A stretch of 64,000 nt of DNA from JBHJGP01 sp050331695 (GCA_050331695.1 JBHJGP010000036.1:62001-126000); one strand, 5' to 3'. Positions 54,821 to 63,950 are shown, counted from the stretch's first letter. Numbers and translations: made by a program. Notes: generated from the sequence alone by a model not told the origin.

Positions 54821-56605
54821 CTACATCGCCGCCAGGAGTTCTTTGAACCGTGTGCTTTCGCTGGAAAGCGCTTGGTAGCTCCCTTCGGACACGATCCTGC
54901 CAGCTTCCATAACGAAGATGGCGTCGCAGTGCCGGACCGTGGTCAAGCGATGGGTTACCATGATCAGCGTCTTTTCCCCCCGGAGGCTTTGGACCGCATC
55001 CATGACGGCGCGCTCGGTGACGGTGTCGAGCGCATTGGTCGCCTCGTCGAAGAAGATCAGATCCGGATCGCGGAATAGAGCGCGGGCGATGCCGATGCGC
55101 TGGCGCTGACCTCCGGAAAGGCGAACGCCACCTTCGCCGACCACAGTGTCGTATCCAGCCTCCAGGTCGGTCACGAAATCATGCAGGCAAGCGAGGCGCG
55201 CCGCTCTTTCCACCTGGGCCGGATCGATCGCCTCCTGTGGAATTCCGAAGGCGATGTTCGCCGTAATCGTGTCATCGGCCAGATGGACCGTCTGCGGCAC
55301 GTAGCCGATCGATTCCTGCCATGATCGGCGATTGGCGTCCGTGATGACAACGCCGTCCACGAGCAAATGACCCGTGCGTGGCTCGATCAGGCCCAGAATG
55401 ACGTCGATCAGCGTCGTCTTGCCGGCGCCCGTACCGCCAACGAAACCGACGCAACTGCGTGCCCGGATCGTCAGCGACAGGTCATTGAGGACGTTCCGGT
55501 CGCTGCCGGGATAGCGATAGGAAATGTCGCGAAGTTCAAGCCGCTCCTTTAGCGGCAGGCTCGCAGTCGGCGGGCGGGGTTCGAGGGGCGGCAGCGATTT
55601 GATGTCGCGATGGAGGCTGTCGACGGCAGACAGGTTGGAGCGCAGCGACGCCGCATCCTTGAACAGCATTTTCACCAGCGGCAGCAGTTTGAGCCCGGCG
55701 AAGGCAAACGCGCCGAGAACGGGCAGGAAGGCGTTGATCGAACCGCTGGAATGAAGAAGCCAGAGCACAAAGATCAGCATCCCGCCGAAGCACAGCGCTT
55801 CCATAGCGTAGTGCGGGATGTCGCCAATGAGTTGGACCGTCGCCTGGCGTTTGGCGAGACGGTCCGAGGGACCTCGAAACAGGCCGGTAAAGGTCGCTTC
55901 CAGGCCGCGCAGCTTGATCTCCTTGATCCCTCCCATCGCCTCGCGCGTGACCCGAAATCGCTCCTCGGAGGCCCTCAGGCGGTCGTCACCGACCCAGGCG
56001 CGCCAGCGGTCGACGCGCCAATAGATGAGCGTGCCAGCAAGGGCCAGCGCGAGCGCGGTCACGGTCGCGCCGACCGGCTCCAAATAGATCAAGAACAAGA
56101 TCATGGCGGCGGCGGCGCAGCCATTGGCGAGCAGGCGGATCGCCGGCGCGATCGCAAACATGACCACATGATGCGCCTCGGCCAGGATGTTTTTTCCGAC
56201 TTCCGCGGAGTTGCGCGTCAAAAACCATTCGTAGGGCCGCGCCAGGTAGCGCTCGAGAAGGGTGACGGCCAGATATTGAAGTGTCTTACGGTTGAACAGG
56301 GTGATGGCGTAGAAGGTCACACCACGGACCAGGATGCTGGTGATGACGACCGCGAAGACGAAGCCGCCCAAGATCTGCAGGAAGACCCGGTCGCTCGAAG
56401 CACCGGTGAGGGTGTGGAGACGGCTGAGTAGTTCCGACCTTTCGATGGCCGTCGGATCCGAGACCACCGCCAGAAAGGGCAGAATTGCTGCGACGCCAGC
56501 GAGGTCGATCAAGGCCGTCGCGATCATCATGGCGATCAACAGGGCAAACACGCCCCTGCGGCGCGGTGGCAACAGGTCCAGCATTCGCGTATAGACGCCG
56601 ATCAT
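54821..56605 (-). CDS. ABC exporter, PglK-like flippase type (594 aa)
   Basis: ABC half-exporter with six N-terminal helices and a C-terminal ATPase. It has Walker A GGTGAGKTT, signature LSGGQRQR, Walker B LIFFDEATNALD and H-loop THRLTTV. The membrane domain style (RPYEWFLTRNSAEVGKNIL) resembles PglK-type lipid-linked oligosaccharide flippases and glycan exporters. First gene of the minus-strand operon, so it probably moves the glycan made by the island. Fused domains absent. Confidence 0.88.
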   Translation of the reverse strand: MIGVYTRMLDLLPPRRRGVFALLIAMMIATALIDLAGVAAILPFLAVVSDPTAIERSELLSRLHTLTGASSDRVFLQILGGFVFAVVITSILVRGVTFYAITLFNRKTLQYLAVTLLERYLARPYEWFLTRNSAEVGKNILAEAHHVVMFAIAPAIRLLANGCAAAAMILFLIYLEPVGATVTALALALAGTLIYWRVDRWRAWVGDDRLRASEERFRVTREAMGGIKEIKLRGLEATFTGLFRGPSDRLAKRQATVQLIGDIPHYAMEALCFGGMLIFVLWLLHSSGSINAFLPVLGAFAFAGLKLLPLVKMLFKDAASLRSNLSAVDSLHRDIKSLPPLEPRPPTASLPLKERLELRDISYRYPGSDRNVLNDLSLTIRARSCVGFVGGTGAGKTTLIDVILGLIEPRTGHLLVDGVVITDANRRSWQESIGYVPQTVHLADDTITANIAFGIPQEAIDPAQVERAARLACLHDFVTDLEAGYDTVVGEGGVRLSGGQRQRIGIARALFRDPDLIFFDEATNALDTVTERAVMDAVQSLRGEKTLIMVTHRLTTVRHCDAIFVMEAGRIVSEGSYQALSSESTRFKELLAAM

Positions 56606-56685
56606 CGCGCATCCCAGTTTGTTCGCCGCAACGCTTTAGGTCCCGATCGCAGCAGTGACGATGCGCTCGCTAATCCACATCGTTG

Positions 56686-56726
56686 ATCAATGAACAAGGC
56701 AACTCAACCGCTTGCCGCCCATTGAT
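56686..56726. promoter_or_regulatory. inverted repeat in the divergent promoter of the glycan island
   Basis: ATCAATG (56686-56692) and CATTGAT (56720-56726) are seven-base arms separated by 27 bases, inside the 129-base gap between the two divergent operons. A perfect TTGATCAA (56683-56690) overlaps the left arm. One regulator could control both directions from here; that is inferred. Confidence 0.35.
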
Positions 56727-56734
56727 ACTCTGAT

Positions 56735-57733
56735 ATGCCAAATCCGGGCCAGTTTTCGGGATCAGCGCCATCCATGTCGCCTTCGCCGCTGCTTATCACA
56801 TGTGTAGGTGTCGATTTCGATCTCGATCTGTTCCCGCATTTTTTGCGTCACTATTTGACCCTCGGCGTAGAGCGCGAGCGCGTTCTCACGATCCTCAACT
56901 CACAAGACGAAAAGAGTTCCAATCTCGCTCTCGCCGAGGCCATGCTGGCGGATCACGGCATGACGCCGGCCGACGTCTGGATCGCGCCCTATACCTCGGA
57001 TTCCATGTGGGCGAGGCGGCGCGCGCTGCAGGAGCACCATGCCACCAGGGCCGATTGGGTGCTCAGTGCCGATGTCGACGAATTTCATGAATATCCCGAG
57101 CCGCTCGCGGACTTTCTCGGCCGCTGCGACGCGATGAACGTCAACGTCGCCCACGGTGTCTTCATCGATCGCCTGGCGCCAGACGGCCGTCTCGAGCCGG
57201 TTCGGCCTGAACCCGACCTGATGCGCCAGTTCCCGGTTCAAGCGGATGTCATCTGGAGTCTTGCCGGCAGAGGCACCCATCATGATCGCTGGGGCACCGT
57301 CAAGCTGATGGCCTTTCGTGGACATATTTTTCCGGGCCGCGGCGGCCACGGCGCGCCGCCAGGCCAACCCGCCTTGAACCTGTATGCGATGCCGCTGGGT
57401 GACTTTCCGGGTGTCGAGCAACCGGGTTTTCGGTTTCGGGTGCCCACGCGCGTGCACCATTTCCACTGGACAGCAAAATTGCCGGGCATGTTGCGGCGCC
57501 GCCTGGCGACGCCCGGCGTCAGCGCCGCCGGCAGGGAGTATGGGCGCAAGCAGCTCGACCATATCGAGCGGCATGACGGCATCGACCTCACCGCCGTTGC
57601 CATCGCCCCGCCCCTGGCCGGCCAGAACTGGTCTTATCGCCTGCGCCGGATGCGGCTTGAAGGAAGGTTCCGCCGCGCCATCGCGCCCGCCGGACGGGTC
57701 GTCCGCTCGCTCTTTCGAAGGTCGCGGCCATGA
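56735..57733 (+). CDS. DxD glycosyltransferase, family 2/92-like (332 aa)
   Basis: GT-A-like protein with the metal-binding ADVDEFHEYP string around residue 110 and the acceptor-binding style WARRRALQEHHATRADWVLS. Later strings VHHFHWTAKLPGMLRRRL and a basic C-terminus suggest binding of a charged acceptor or the membrane. The start is uncertain: ATG at 56735 or at 56774, neither with a strong ribosome binding site. It is first gene of the plus-strand half of the island and overlaps the next gene (ATGA). Confidence 0.8.
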   Translation: MPNPGQFSGSAPSMSPSPLLITCVGVDFDLDLFPHFLRHYLTLGVERERVLTILNSQDEKSSNLALAEAMLADHGMTPADVWIAPYTSDSMWARRRALQEHHATRADWVLSADVDEFHEYPEPLADFLGRCDAMNVNVAHGVFIDRLAPDGRLEPVRPEPDLMRQFPVQADVIWSLAGRGTHHDRWGTVKLMAFRGHIFPGRGGHGAPPGQPALNLYAMPLGDFPGVEQPGFRFRVPTRVHHFHWTAKLPGMLRRRLATPGVSAAGREYGRKQLDHIERHDGIDLTAVAIAPPLAGQNWSYRLRRMRLEGRFRRAIAPAGRVVRSLFRRSRP

Positions 57734-58908
57734 ATGGCTGGCAGGTTCGCCAACTGACCTTCGGCGGTGACCGGCAGGTTTTTCATGCCCACAGCTACTA
57801 CGACATCCCGGTCTTCGATCGTCGGGGTGAAAAGATCCTGGTCCATCGGCTGAGGTTTGCCGAACGCCACCCGAGCCCCGAGGACGCAATTGACGTTGGT
57901 ATCGTCCATGCGGACGCACCGGGTGAATGGACGCCGCTCGGCCCGTCGCGCGCCTGGAGTTGGCAGCAGGGGCCGATGGCGCAGTGGGTACGGGGCGGGC
58001 CGAGCTGCATCTACAATGACCGCGAGGACGGGGCGTTCGTTGCGCGGCTGGTCGACACGGTGTCGGGCTCGACAAAAACGCTTCCACGGCCCTGCTACGC
58101 CGTCGATCCCGGCGGTGACTTCTACTTTTCGCTCAACATGGCGCGTCTCGATCGCCTCCGGCCGGGCTACGGCTATTCTGGCGGTGACCTGAGCCGCGAG
58201 GATGAAAGAAAGCGTGGGGACGATGGCATCTGGCGGGTGCGCCTCGCTGACGGAGAGGCGCGTCTTATTCTGAGCCTCGCCGACGCCGTGGATTTTCTAT
58301 TTGATCGTTTCCCGGCGCATCGGCTCGCCTTTCACCGCCTCCGAGTCTTTTACTACTGGTTCAACCACATCAAACTGTCGCCGGACGGGCGACGGTTCAC
58401 CGTTAAGCTTCGCTGGCGTCGCCCGGATGGTCCCTGGAGCGATAGGCAGGGGGTCAGCCTCACAGGATCGGTCGAGGGCGGCGATCTGCGCCTGCTCACG
58501 GACGCGCCGTCCCACGTCATTTGGCTCAACGAGGACACGCTCTATCTGTGGCGCGGGGGTGAGCTGGCTCTGTTCTCGGACACCTCGCCCCGGGGCCGGC
58601 GCCTGGGCGTCCTGGGCGCCGGCGTCATCAAGCAGAATGTGCATATTCGTCACCTGCCGCCGGGTGCCACCAAAACACCCGAAGATTTCGTTTACGACAC
58701 GCCTTACCAGGAGACCATCGATCTGCTGCACCTTCATGCCCCGTCAGGCGAGATCCAAAAAATGGCCAACTTCCGAAACCATCGTCCCGCCGAGGGGCCG
58801 TTTCGCTGCGATCTTCATCCCTGTCCGGATGACCAGGGCCGGCGGATCGTCGTCACCTCGCTCCACGATGGCGGACGACAGGTGTACCTGCTGGAGCGTG
58901 ATGTGTAG
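57730..58908 (+). CDS. PD40/oligogalacturonate-lyase-like beta-propeller protein (392 aa)
   Basis: Beta-propeller built from WD40-like/PD40 repeats: FDRRGEKILVHR, then IKLSPDGRRFTVKL and CDLHPCPDDQGRRIVVTS. The His-rich positions (FNHIKLSPDG and DLHPCPDD) recall the oligogalacturonate-lyase-like group, so an enzyme or a glycan-binding role is possible. No signal peptide is evident, so it is probably cytoplasmic. Its start overlaps the upstream glycosyltransferase stop. Catalysis is not shown. Confidence 0.72.
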   Translation: MNGWQVRQLTFGGDRQVFHAHSYYDIPVFDRRGEKILVHRLRFAERHPSPEDAIDVGIVHADAPGEWTPLGPSRAWSWQQGPMAQWVRGGPSCIYNDREDGAFVARLVDTVSGSTKTLPRPCYAVDPGGDFYFSLNMARLDRLRPGYGYSGGDLSREDERKRGDDGIWRVRLADGEARLILSLADAVDFLFDRFPAHRLAFHRLRVFYYWFNHIKLSPDGRRFTVKLRWRRPDGPWSDRQGVSLTGSVEGGDLRLLTDAPSHVIWLNEDTLYLWRGGELALFSDTSPRGRRLGVLGAGVIKQNVHIRHLPPGATKTPEDFVYDTPYQETIDLLHLHAPSGEIQKMANFRNHRPAEGPFRCDLHPCPDDQGRRIVVTSLHDGGRQVYLLERDV

Positions 58909-58979
58909 TCCTCACTTCGGGCGCCGACAGACAAAGCCTTCTTGCGGCCAACCGCTCGGAGCCCTGCACCGGTCGCCCC

Positions 58980-59912
58980 GTGACCACGGCTGAGGGTCAC
59001 CGGAGGGTCCTGTTCGCGATGGGCGTGCCGCGCAGCGGCACCACCCTGTTCGATCTGGTGATGGGATCCCATCCGGACGGTTTTTCCCTGGGCGAATTGA
59101 ACCTGTTCGGCCGTGCCGACCGCACGATCGATCGCGCCGGCCGGCTCTGCGGCATCTGCGAAGGCCCTTGCCCTTTCTGGGAGAAACGCGTGCCGGCGCA
59201 TTTCGGCGGCCGCTGGTACGGTTCAGGCTTGGTTGGGCGGTTTCGGCGGCGCTTCGGTCCCGGTCTGTATCAGACGCTTTTTGCCGCCAGCGGCAGCCGG
59301 TTCCTGGTCGATTCCAGTAAACCGCCTTCCTGGATGAAGGCGCGCCTCGCCGATGCCCGCGATTGGCGCGACGCCGAGCCGCGATTGATCCTCATCGAGA
59401 GGGACGGCCGGGCGGTGGTCAACAGCTTCGCCCGCAAGAACCCGGATCGTCCGATCACCGACCATATCGACCGGTGGCGCCGGTTGGTCGATCGGCTCGA
59501 GGCGGCCTATGACGGCTTCGCCCCCGAGCACCGCCTTAGGGTCTCTTATGAGGAGCTTTGCACGATGCCCGAAGAGACAGCGTCTCGTCTCGCCGCCGCT
59601 GCCGGTGTCGCCTATCACGCCGGCATGCTCGCCTATTGGCGGCACGATCATCACCTGATCGGCGGCAATGCCGGCACCAGGTCGCTCATTCTTCGCCACC
59701 AGCAGGCGGACGAGGAAGGCGACATACCGTTCGAGCCGAGCAATGCCTCGAAAGCCGCCTACTATCGCGAGCGGGGGTTAGCGATCAGCCTCGACGAGCG
59801 CTGGCGGCAGGAACTGTCGCAGGACCATCAAGAGACCTTCGAACGCCTGGCCGGCGAGCGCAACGAACCCTATCGCTATGACGGTGCCGTGGATACTCCC
59901 GGCTCGGGCTAA
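58980..59912 (+). CDS. PAPS-dependent sulfotransferase (310 aa)
   Basis: Sulfotransferase_3-like fold. It has the 5'-PSB loop LFAMGVPRSGTTLFDLVM and the 3'-PB-like segment LILIERDGRAVVNSFARKN, with cysteines (LCGICEGPC) that could form a metal or disulfide site. It is built differently from the Stf0-type gene at 52186. The start is GTG at 58980 with a poor ribosome site; a later ATG (residue 14) would remove the first strand. Last gene of the plus-strand operon, convergent with guaA. Confidence 0.85.
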   Translation: MTTAEGHRRVLFAMGVPRSGTTLFDLVMGSHPDGFSLGELNLFGRADRTIDRAGRLCGICEGPCPFWEKRVPAHFGGRWYGSGLVGRFRRRFGPGLYQTLFAASGSRFLVDSSKPPSWMKARLADARDWRDAEPRLILIERDGRAVVNSFARKNPDRPITDHIDRWRRLVDRLEAAYDGFAPEHRLRVSYEELCTMPEETASRLAAAAGVAYHAGMLAYWRHDHHLIGGNAGTRSLILRHQQADEEGDIPFEPSNASKAAYYRERGLAISLDERWRQELSQDHQETFERLAGERNEPYRYDGAVDTPGSG

Positions 59913-59933
59913 GGGCCCGGCGGCGCCACGCGC

Positions 59934-61478
59934 TCACTCCCACTCGATCGTGCCGGGCGGTTTAGAGGTGACATCGTAGGTGACGCGATTGACGCCCTTG
60001 ACCTCGTTCACGATCCGGGTCGAGATCCGGGTCAGAAGTTCGACATCGAACGGAAAAACGTCCGCCGTCATGCCGTCGACGGATGTGACCGCGCGCAGGA
60101 CCGCGGCCGCCTCGTAGGTGCGGTAATCCCCCATGACACCGACCGCGTTGACCGGCAGCAGCACGGCGAAGGCCTGCCAGATGTCGTCATAGAGCCCGGC
60201 CTTGCGGATCTCCTCGAGATAGATCCAATCGATCTCCTGGAGCAGGGCCACACGCTCGCGGGTGATCTCGCCCAGGATGCGGACGGCGAGGCCCGGGCCC
60301 GGAAAGGGATGACGGCCGACGAAGCTTTCCGGCAGGCCCAATTCCCGGCCCAGATCTCGAACCTCGTCCATGAACAATTCGCGCAGAGGCTCCACCAGCT
60401 TGAGGCGCATGCGCTCCGGCAGCCCGCCGACATTGTGGTGCGACTTGATGGTGACGCTCGGGCCCCGAAACGAGACGCTCTCGATCACATCCGGATAGAG
60501 CGTGCCCTGCGCCAGGAAATCGATCCGGCCAAGCTCGCCGGCCCGGGCCTCGAAGACCTCGATGAAGCTGTTGCCGATGATTTTTCGCTTTTGTTCGGGG
60601 TCGATGACGCCGGCGAGCCGCTCGAGGAACAGGTCTTCGGCCATCTCGACGATGAGCGGGATATTGAAATGGCTTCGGAACAGCTCGGCTACCTGTTCGG
60701 CCTCGTTTTTCCGCAGGAGGCCTGTGTCGACCAGGACGCAAACGAGCTGATCGCCGATCGCCTCATGCAGGACCAGGGCCGCAACCGCGCTGTCGACGCC
60801 GCCCGAGAGGCCGCAGATGACCTTGCCGTCGCCGACTTGCTCGCGGACCTGAGCGATCACCTCATCCTTGAAGACCGCCATCGACCAGTCGGCCCGGAGA
60901 CCGGCGATCTTGATCAGGAAATTGTGTAAGAGACCCTTGCCGATCGCCGTGTGATGGACCTCGGGGTGGAATTGAACGCCGTAGAACCGGCGATCGTCGT
61001 CGGCGATCGCGGCGAAAGGCGCGCTCATGGCCGTGGCGATCGTCTGAAAGCCTTCCGGCAGTCGGTTGACCCGATCGCCGTGGCTCATCCATACGGGCGC
61101 GCTGGCGCCCGGCTCGAGCACATCCTCGAACAGAATGTTGCGCTCGCGAACGTCTAAGAGCGCGCGGCCGAAGCCCCGCTCCCGGCCGGGCTCGACGGTT
61201 CCTCCCAGCTGGGCGCACATCGCCTGCTGGCCGTAACAGATGCCCAGAACAGGCACGCCGAGATCGAACACGGCATCCGGCACCTGGGGGGCATCGGCGA
61301 TCCCGACCGACGCCGGTCCGCCCGACAGGATAACGGCCTGCGCGCCGAAAGCTCGAACCTGCTCGTCGGTGCAGGTGCAGGGGTAGATCTCGCAGTAGAC
61401 GTGAAGCTCGCGCAGGCGCCGGGCGATCAGTTGTGTGTATTGGGAGCCGAAATCGAGGATGAGCACGCGCTCGGTCAT
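59934..61478 (-). CDS. guaA: GMP synthase (glutamine-hydrolysing, 514 aa)
   Basis: Converts XMP to GMP. It has a class I amidotransferase domain with Cys81 (GICYGQQ) and the His/Glu pair (QFHPEV), a PP-loop ATPase (GLSGGVDSAV) and a C-terminal dimerisation domain ending PGTIEWE. Length normal. Upstream is a 160-base region shared with the tRNA-Leu promoter. Confidence 0.97.
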   Translation of the reverse strand: MTERVLILDFGSQYTQLIARRLRELHVYCEIYPCTCTDEQVRAFGAQAVILSGGPASVGIADAPQVPDAVFDLGVPVLGICYGQQAMCAQLGGTVEPGRERGFGRALLDVRERNILFEDVLEPGASAPVWMSHGDRVNRLPEGFQTIATAMSAPFAAIADDDRRFYGVQFHPEVHHTAIGKGLLHNFLIKIAGLRADWSMAVFKDEVIAQVREQVGDGKVICGLSGGVDSAVAALVLHEAIGDQLVCVLVDTGLLRKNEAEQVAELFRSHFNIPLIVEMAEDLFLERLAGVIDPEQKRKIIGNSFIEVFEARAGELGRIDFLAQGTLYPDVIESVSFRGPSVTIKSHHNVGGLPERMRLKLVEPLRELFMDEVRDLGRELGLPESFVGRHPFPGPGLAVRILGEITRERVALLQEIDWIYLEEIRKAGLYDDIWQAFAVLLPVNAVGVMGDYRTYEAAAVLRAVTSVDGMTADVFPFDVELLTRISTRIVNEVKGVNRVTYDVTSKPPGTIEWE

Positions 61479-61558
61479 GATCGAAGGGCTCCTTCTGACG
61501 GCAGGCCGATGGCAGACGCTGTGCCAGGCCCGCGGGTCGCCCGGTCGGGCGAAAGCTG

Positions 61559-61586
61559 TTGGCGCAAGGGCTCTTTATGATATACC
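61559..61586 (+). promoter_or_regulatory. candidate sigma-70 promoter for tRNA-Leu
   Basis: TTGGCG (61559-61564), 16 bases, then TATACC (61581-61586) matches a sigma-70-type promoter about 50 bases before the tRNA. The inference rests on position and hexamer match only. Confidence 0.4.
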
Positions 61587-61639
61587 GGCGCGCGTTTCTC
61601 AAACGGACCTGTCACCCGCGTTTGGCTGTCGGTCCCATG

Positions 61640-61724
61640 GCGGGCGTGGCGGAACTGGTAGACGCGCCAGGTTTAGGTCCTGGTGGCCTCGGCCGTGGGG
61701 GTTCGAGTCCCTCCGCCCGCACCA
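61640..61724 (+). tRNA. tRNA-Leu (anticodon UAG)
   Basis: The acceptor stem GCGGGCG pairs with CGCCCGC, followed by discriminator A and an encoded CCA. The anticodon stem CCAGG/CCTGG encloses the loop TTTAGGT with anticodon TAG (61674-61676), reading CUN leucine codons. A long variable arm (GGCCTCGGCC) and the TTCGAGTCC T-loop complete a class II tRNA. 85 bases including CCA. Confidence 0.97.
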
Positions 61725-61767
61725 GGGCCCCAGCAGGTGACGAAGCGACAAGCACGAAGGCGAGATC

Positions 61768-63138
61768 ATGCAGGTGACAGAAGTCTCCGCGGAGGGGCTC
61801 AAACGCGAATATAAGGTGGTGGTCTCCTCCGACGACATCGAACAGAAGATTGTCGGCCGGCTGGAGCGCCTGCAAACAACCGTCCGGATGCCCGGCTTCA
61901 GACCGGGCAAGGCGCCTGTGAAGCTCTTGCGCAAGCAGTACGGCAAGTCGCTCATGGGCGAGATCCTGGAAGAATCGGTCAACGAGGGCTCGCAAAAAGC
62001 GATCGCCGACAATGAGCTGAAACCGGCGCTGCAGCCCAAGATCGAGGTCACCGCCTTTGATGAAGGCAAGGATCTCGAATTCGACATGACCGTCGAAATC
62101 CTGCCCGACGTCCCGGCCGTCGACCTGGCGGCGATCTCTCTCGACCGGCCGGTCGCGGCGGTCACCGATGAGGCGATCGAGGAAGCCGTTCAGCGCTACC
62201 TCGCCGCCCAGACCGAGTACGAAGCTCTTGGTGAGCCGCGGCCCAGCGCCGACGGCGACAAGCTCACGATCGACTTCAAGGGCTTCATCGACGGTGAGGC
62301 CTTCGAGCATGGCAGCGCGGAGGATTTCGATATCGTTCTGGGCTCGGGCATGATGATCCCTGGCTTCGAGGACCAGCTCAAAGGTGTCGATGCCGGCACG
62401 GACGTGACGGTCGAGGTCACGTTTCCCGAGGACTACGGCAACCAGGAACTTGCCGGTAAAGCGGCGACCTTCGAGGTCAAGGTTAAGACGATCCAGGCGC
62501 CCAAGCCGGTCACGCTTGACGATGATCTCGCGAAGAAGGCCGGGTTCGACACGGTCGACGACTTCAGAGCCGGCTTTCGGACCCGGATGCAGCAGCAGTA
62601 TGACCAGGCCTCGCGGCTTCGGGCCAAGCGGGCACTGCTCGACCATCTGGCCGAGACCCACTCTTTCGCTGTGCCCGACGGCATGGTCGAGGTCGAGTTC
62701 GACGCGATCTGGAAACAGTTCGACGAGGAGATGAAGAGAACCGGCCAATCCTTCGAAGCGATGGGTAAGAGCGAGGATGAAACCAAGACCGAGTATCGTG
62801 CGATCGCCGAGCGGCGCGTGCGCCTCGGTCTCATCCTTTCCGATATCGGCACCAAGAACGAGATCGTCGTCGAGGCCAACGAGCTGGCGCAAGCCGTCGC
62901 CCAGCAGGCGCGGCGCTATCCGGGTCAGGAGAAGGAGGTCTTCGAGTTCTTCCAGAACAATGCCCAGGCGCGTGAGCAGATCAGAGCGCCCCTGTTCGAG
63001 GACAAGGTCGTCGATTTCATCCTGCAGATGGCCAAGGTCGACGACCGAACGGTGACGCCCGAAGAGCTGATGCGTGATCCGGACGAGGAGGATCTTGTGG
63101 GTTCCAGTGAAGGAAAATCCGGCGAGACGGCGAGTTGA
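61768..63138 (+). CDS. tig: trigger factor (456 aa)
   Basis: Ribosome-bound chaperone and prolyl isomerase. It has the ribosome-binding string MPGFRPGKAP near residue 32, an FKBP-type PPIase domain at about 150-240 and a helical C-terminal chaperone domain. Forty-three bases after the tRNA. It precedes clpP, the usual tig-clpP-clpX order. Confidence 0.96.
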   Translation: MQVTEVSAEGLKREYKVVVSSDDIEQKIVGRLERLQTTVRMPGFRPGKAPVKLLRKQYGKSLMGEILEESVNEGSQKAIADNELKPALQPKIEVTAFDEGKDLEFDMTVEILPDVPAVDLAAISLDRPVAAVTDEAIEEAVQRYLAAQTEYEALGEPRPSADGDKLTIDFKGFIDGEAFEHGSAEDFDIVLGSGMMIPGFEDQLKGVDAGTDVTVEVTFPEDYGNQELAGKAATFEVKVKTIQAPKPVTLDDDLAKKAGFDTVDDFRAGFRTRMQQQYDQASRLRAKRALLDHLAETHSFAVPDGMVEVEFDAIWKQFDEEMKRTGQSFEAMGKSEDETKTEYRAIAERRVRLGLILSDIGTKNEIVVEANELAQAVAQQARRYPGQEKEVFEFFQNNAQAREQIRAPLFEDKVVDFILQMAKVDDRTVTPEELMRDPDEEDLVGSSEGKSGETAS

Positions 63139-63193
63139 CGGCGGGCGCTTGCCCGGTGAAGTGATTGTGCGTGACCTGCGTTGAGGAAAATCG

Positions 63194-63802
63194 ATGATCA
63201 GTCAATTGGTGCCCATGGTGGTCGAACAGACCAGCCGGGGCGAGCGTGCCTACGACATTTACTCTCGGATGCTCAAGGAGCGGATCGTATTCCTGACGGG
63301 CCCGGTCGATGATCACACCGCGTCCCTGATCACCGCCCAACTCCTATTCCTCGAAGCCGACAACCCCGATAAGGACATCTCCTTCTACATCAATTCGCCG
63401 GGCGGCGTGGTTTCCTCGGGGCTTGCCATCTACGACACCATGCAGTTGGTCCGTCCGGACGTGGCGACATTCTGCCTCGGCCAGGCCATGAGCATGGGAT
63501 CTTTGTTGCTGACCGCGGGTGCCGCCGGCAAACGCCATTGTCTGCCCCAGGCCCGGATCATGATGCACCAGCCTTCCGGCGGTTTTCAGGGGCAAGCGAC
63601 CGATATCGAAATCCACGCCCGCGAGACCCTCAGGGTCAAGCAGCGCTTGAACGAGATCTACGTGAAACATACCGGCCAGGCGCTTGAGCGGGTCGAGAAG
63701 AGCCTGGAACGGGATTACTTCATGAGCGCCGACGAGGCGAAAGAGTTCGGTCTGGTGGATCTCGTGGTCGAACAGAGGAGCCAGGACGCTGTTTCGTCGT
63801 GA
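63194..63802 (+). CDS. clpP: ATP-dependent Clp protease proteolytic subunit (202 aa)
   Basis: Serine protease that assembles as a tetradecamer with ClpX or ClpA. The catalytic triad is Ser100 (GQAMSMGS), His125 (MMHQPSGG) and Asp174 (LERDYF). The residue before the catalytic Ser is Met instead of the common Ala, a mild variation. GAGGAAAA lies just before the ATG. In alphaproteobacteria ClpXP degrades CtrA, whose gene is also in this window. Confidence 0.97.
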   Translation: MISQLVPMVVEQTSRGERAYDIYSRMLKERIVFLTGPVDDHTASLITAQLLFLEADNPDKDISFYINSPGGVVSSGLAIYDTMQLVRPDVATFCLGQAMSMGSLLLTAGAAGKRHCLPQARIMMHQPSGGFQGQATDIEIHARETLRVKQRLNEIYVKHTGQALERVEKSLERDYFMSADEAKEFGLVDLVVEQRSQDAVSS

Positions 63803-63821
63803 CGTCGTCGGTGGTCGCGGC

Positions 63822-63843
63822 AGATCCAAAAAATGGCGGATCT
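63822..63843 (+). terminator. possible terminator after clpP
   Basis: AGATCC (63822-63827) and GGATCT (63838-63843) form a six-base-pair stem with a ten-base loop, 20 bases after the clpP stop. There is no long T run, so termination is uncertain. Confidence 0.3.
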
Positions 63844-63922
63844 TCGCTTCTTGGTAAGGAATTGGCGCCAGACTGATCCGAACAGACAGGTCGCGGGTGC
63901 GAAACCGCATCAAGGTACGGGG

Positions 63923-63950
63923 CTTGTCGACATTGGCAATTGTCCCTAAT
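63923..63950 (+). promoter_or_regulatory. heat-shock-like (RpoH-type) promoter before clpX
   Basis: CTTG (63923-63926), 17 bases, then CCCTAAT (63944-63950) is close to the alphaproteobacterial sigma-32 pattern CTTGnnn-N-CCYTAT-type. It lies 33 bases before the presumed clpX ATG. Clp genes are often heat-shock controlled, which supports the reading; it is still inferred. Confidence 0.45.
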
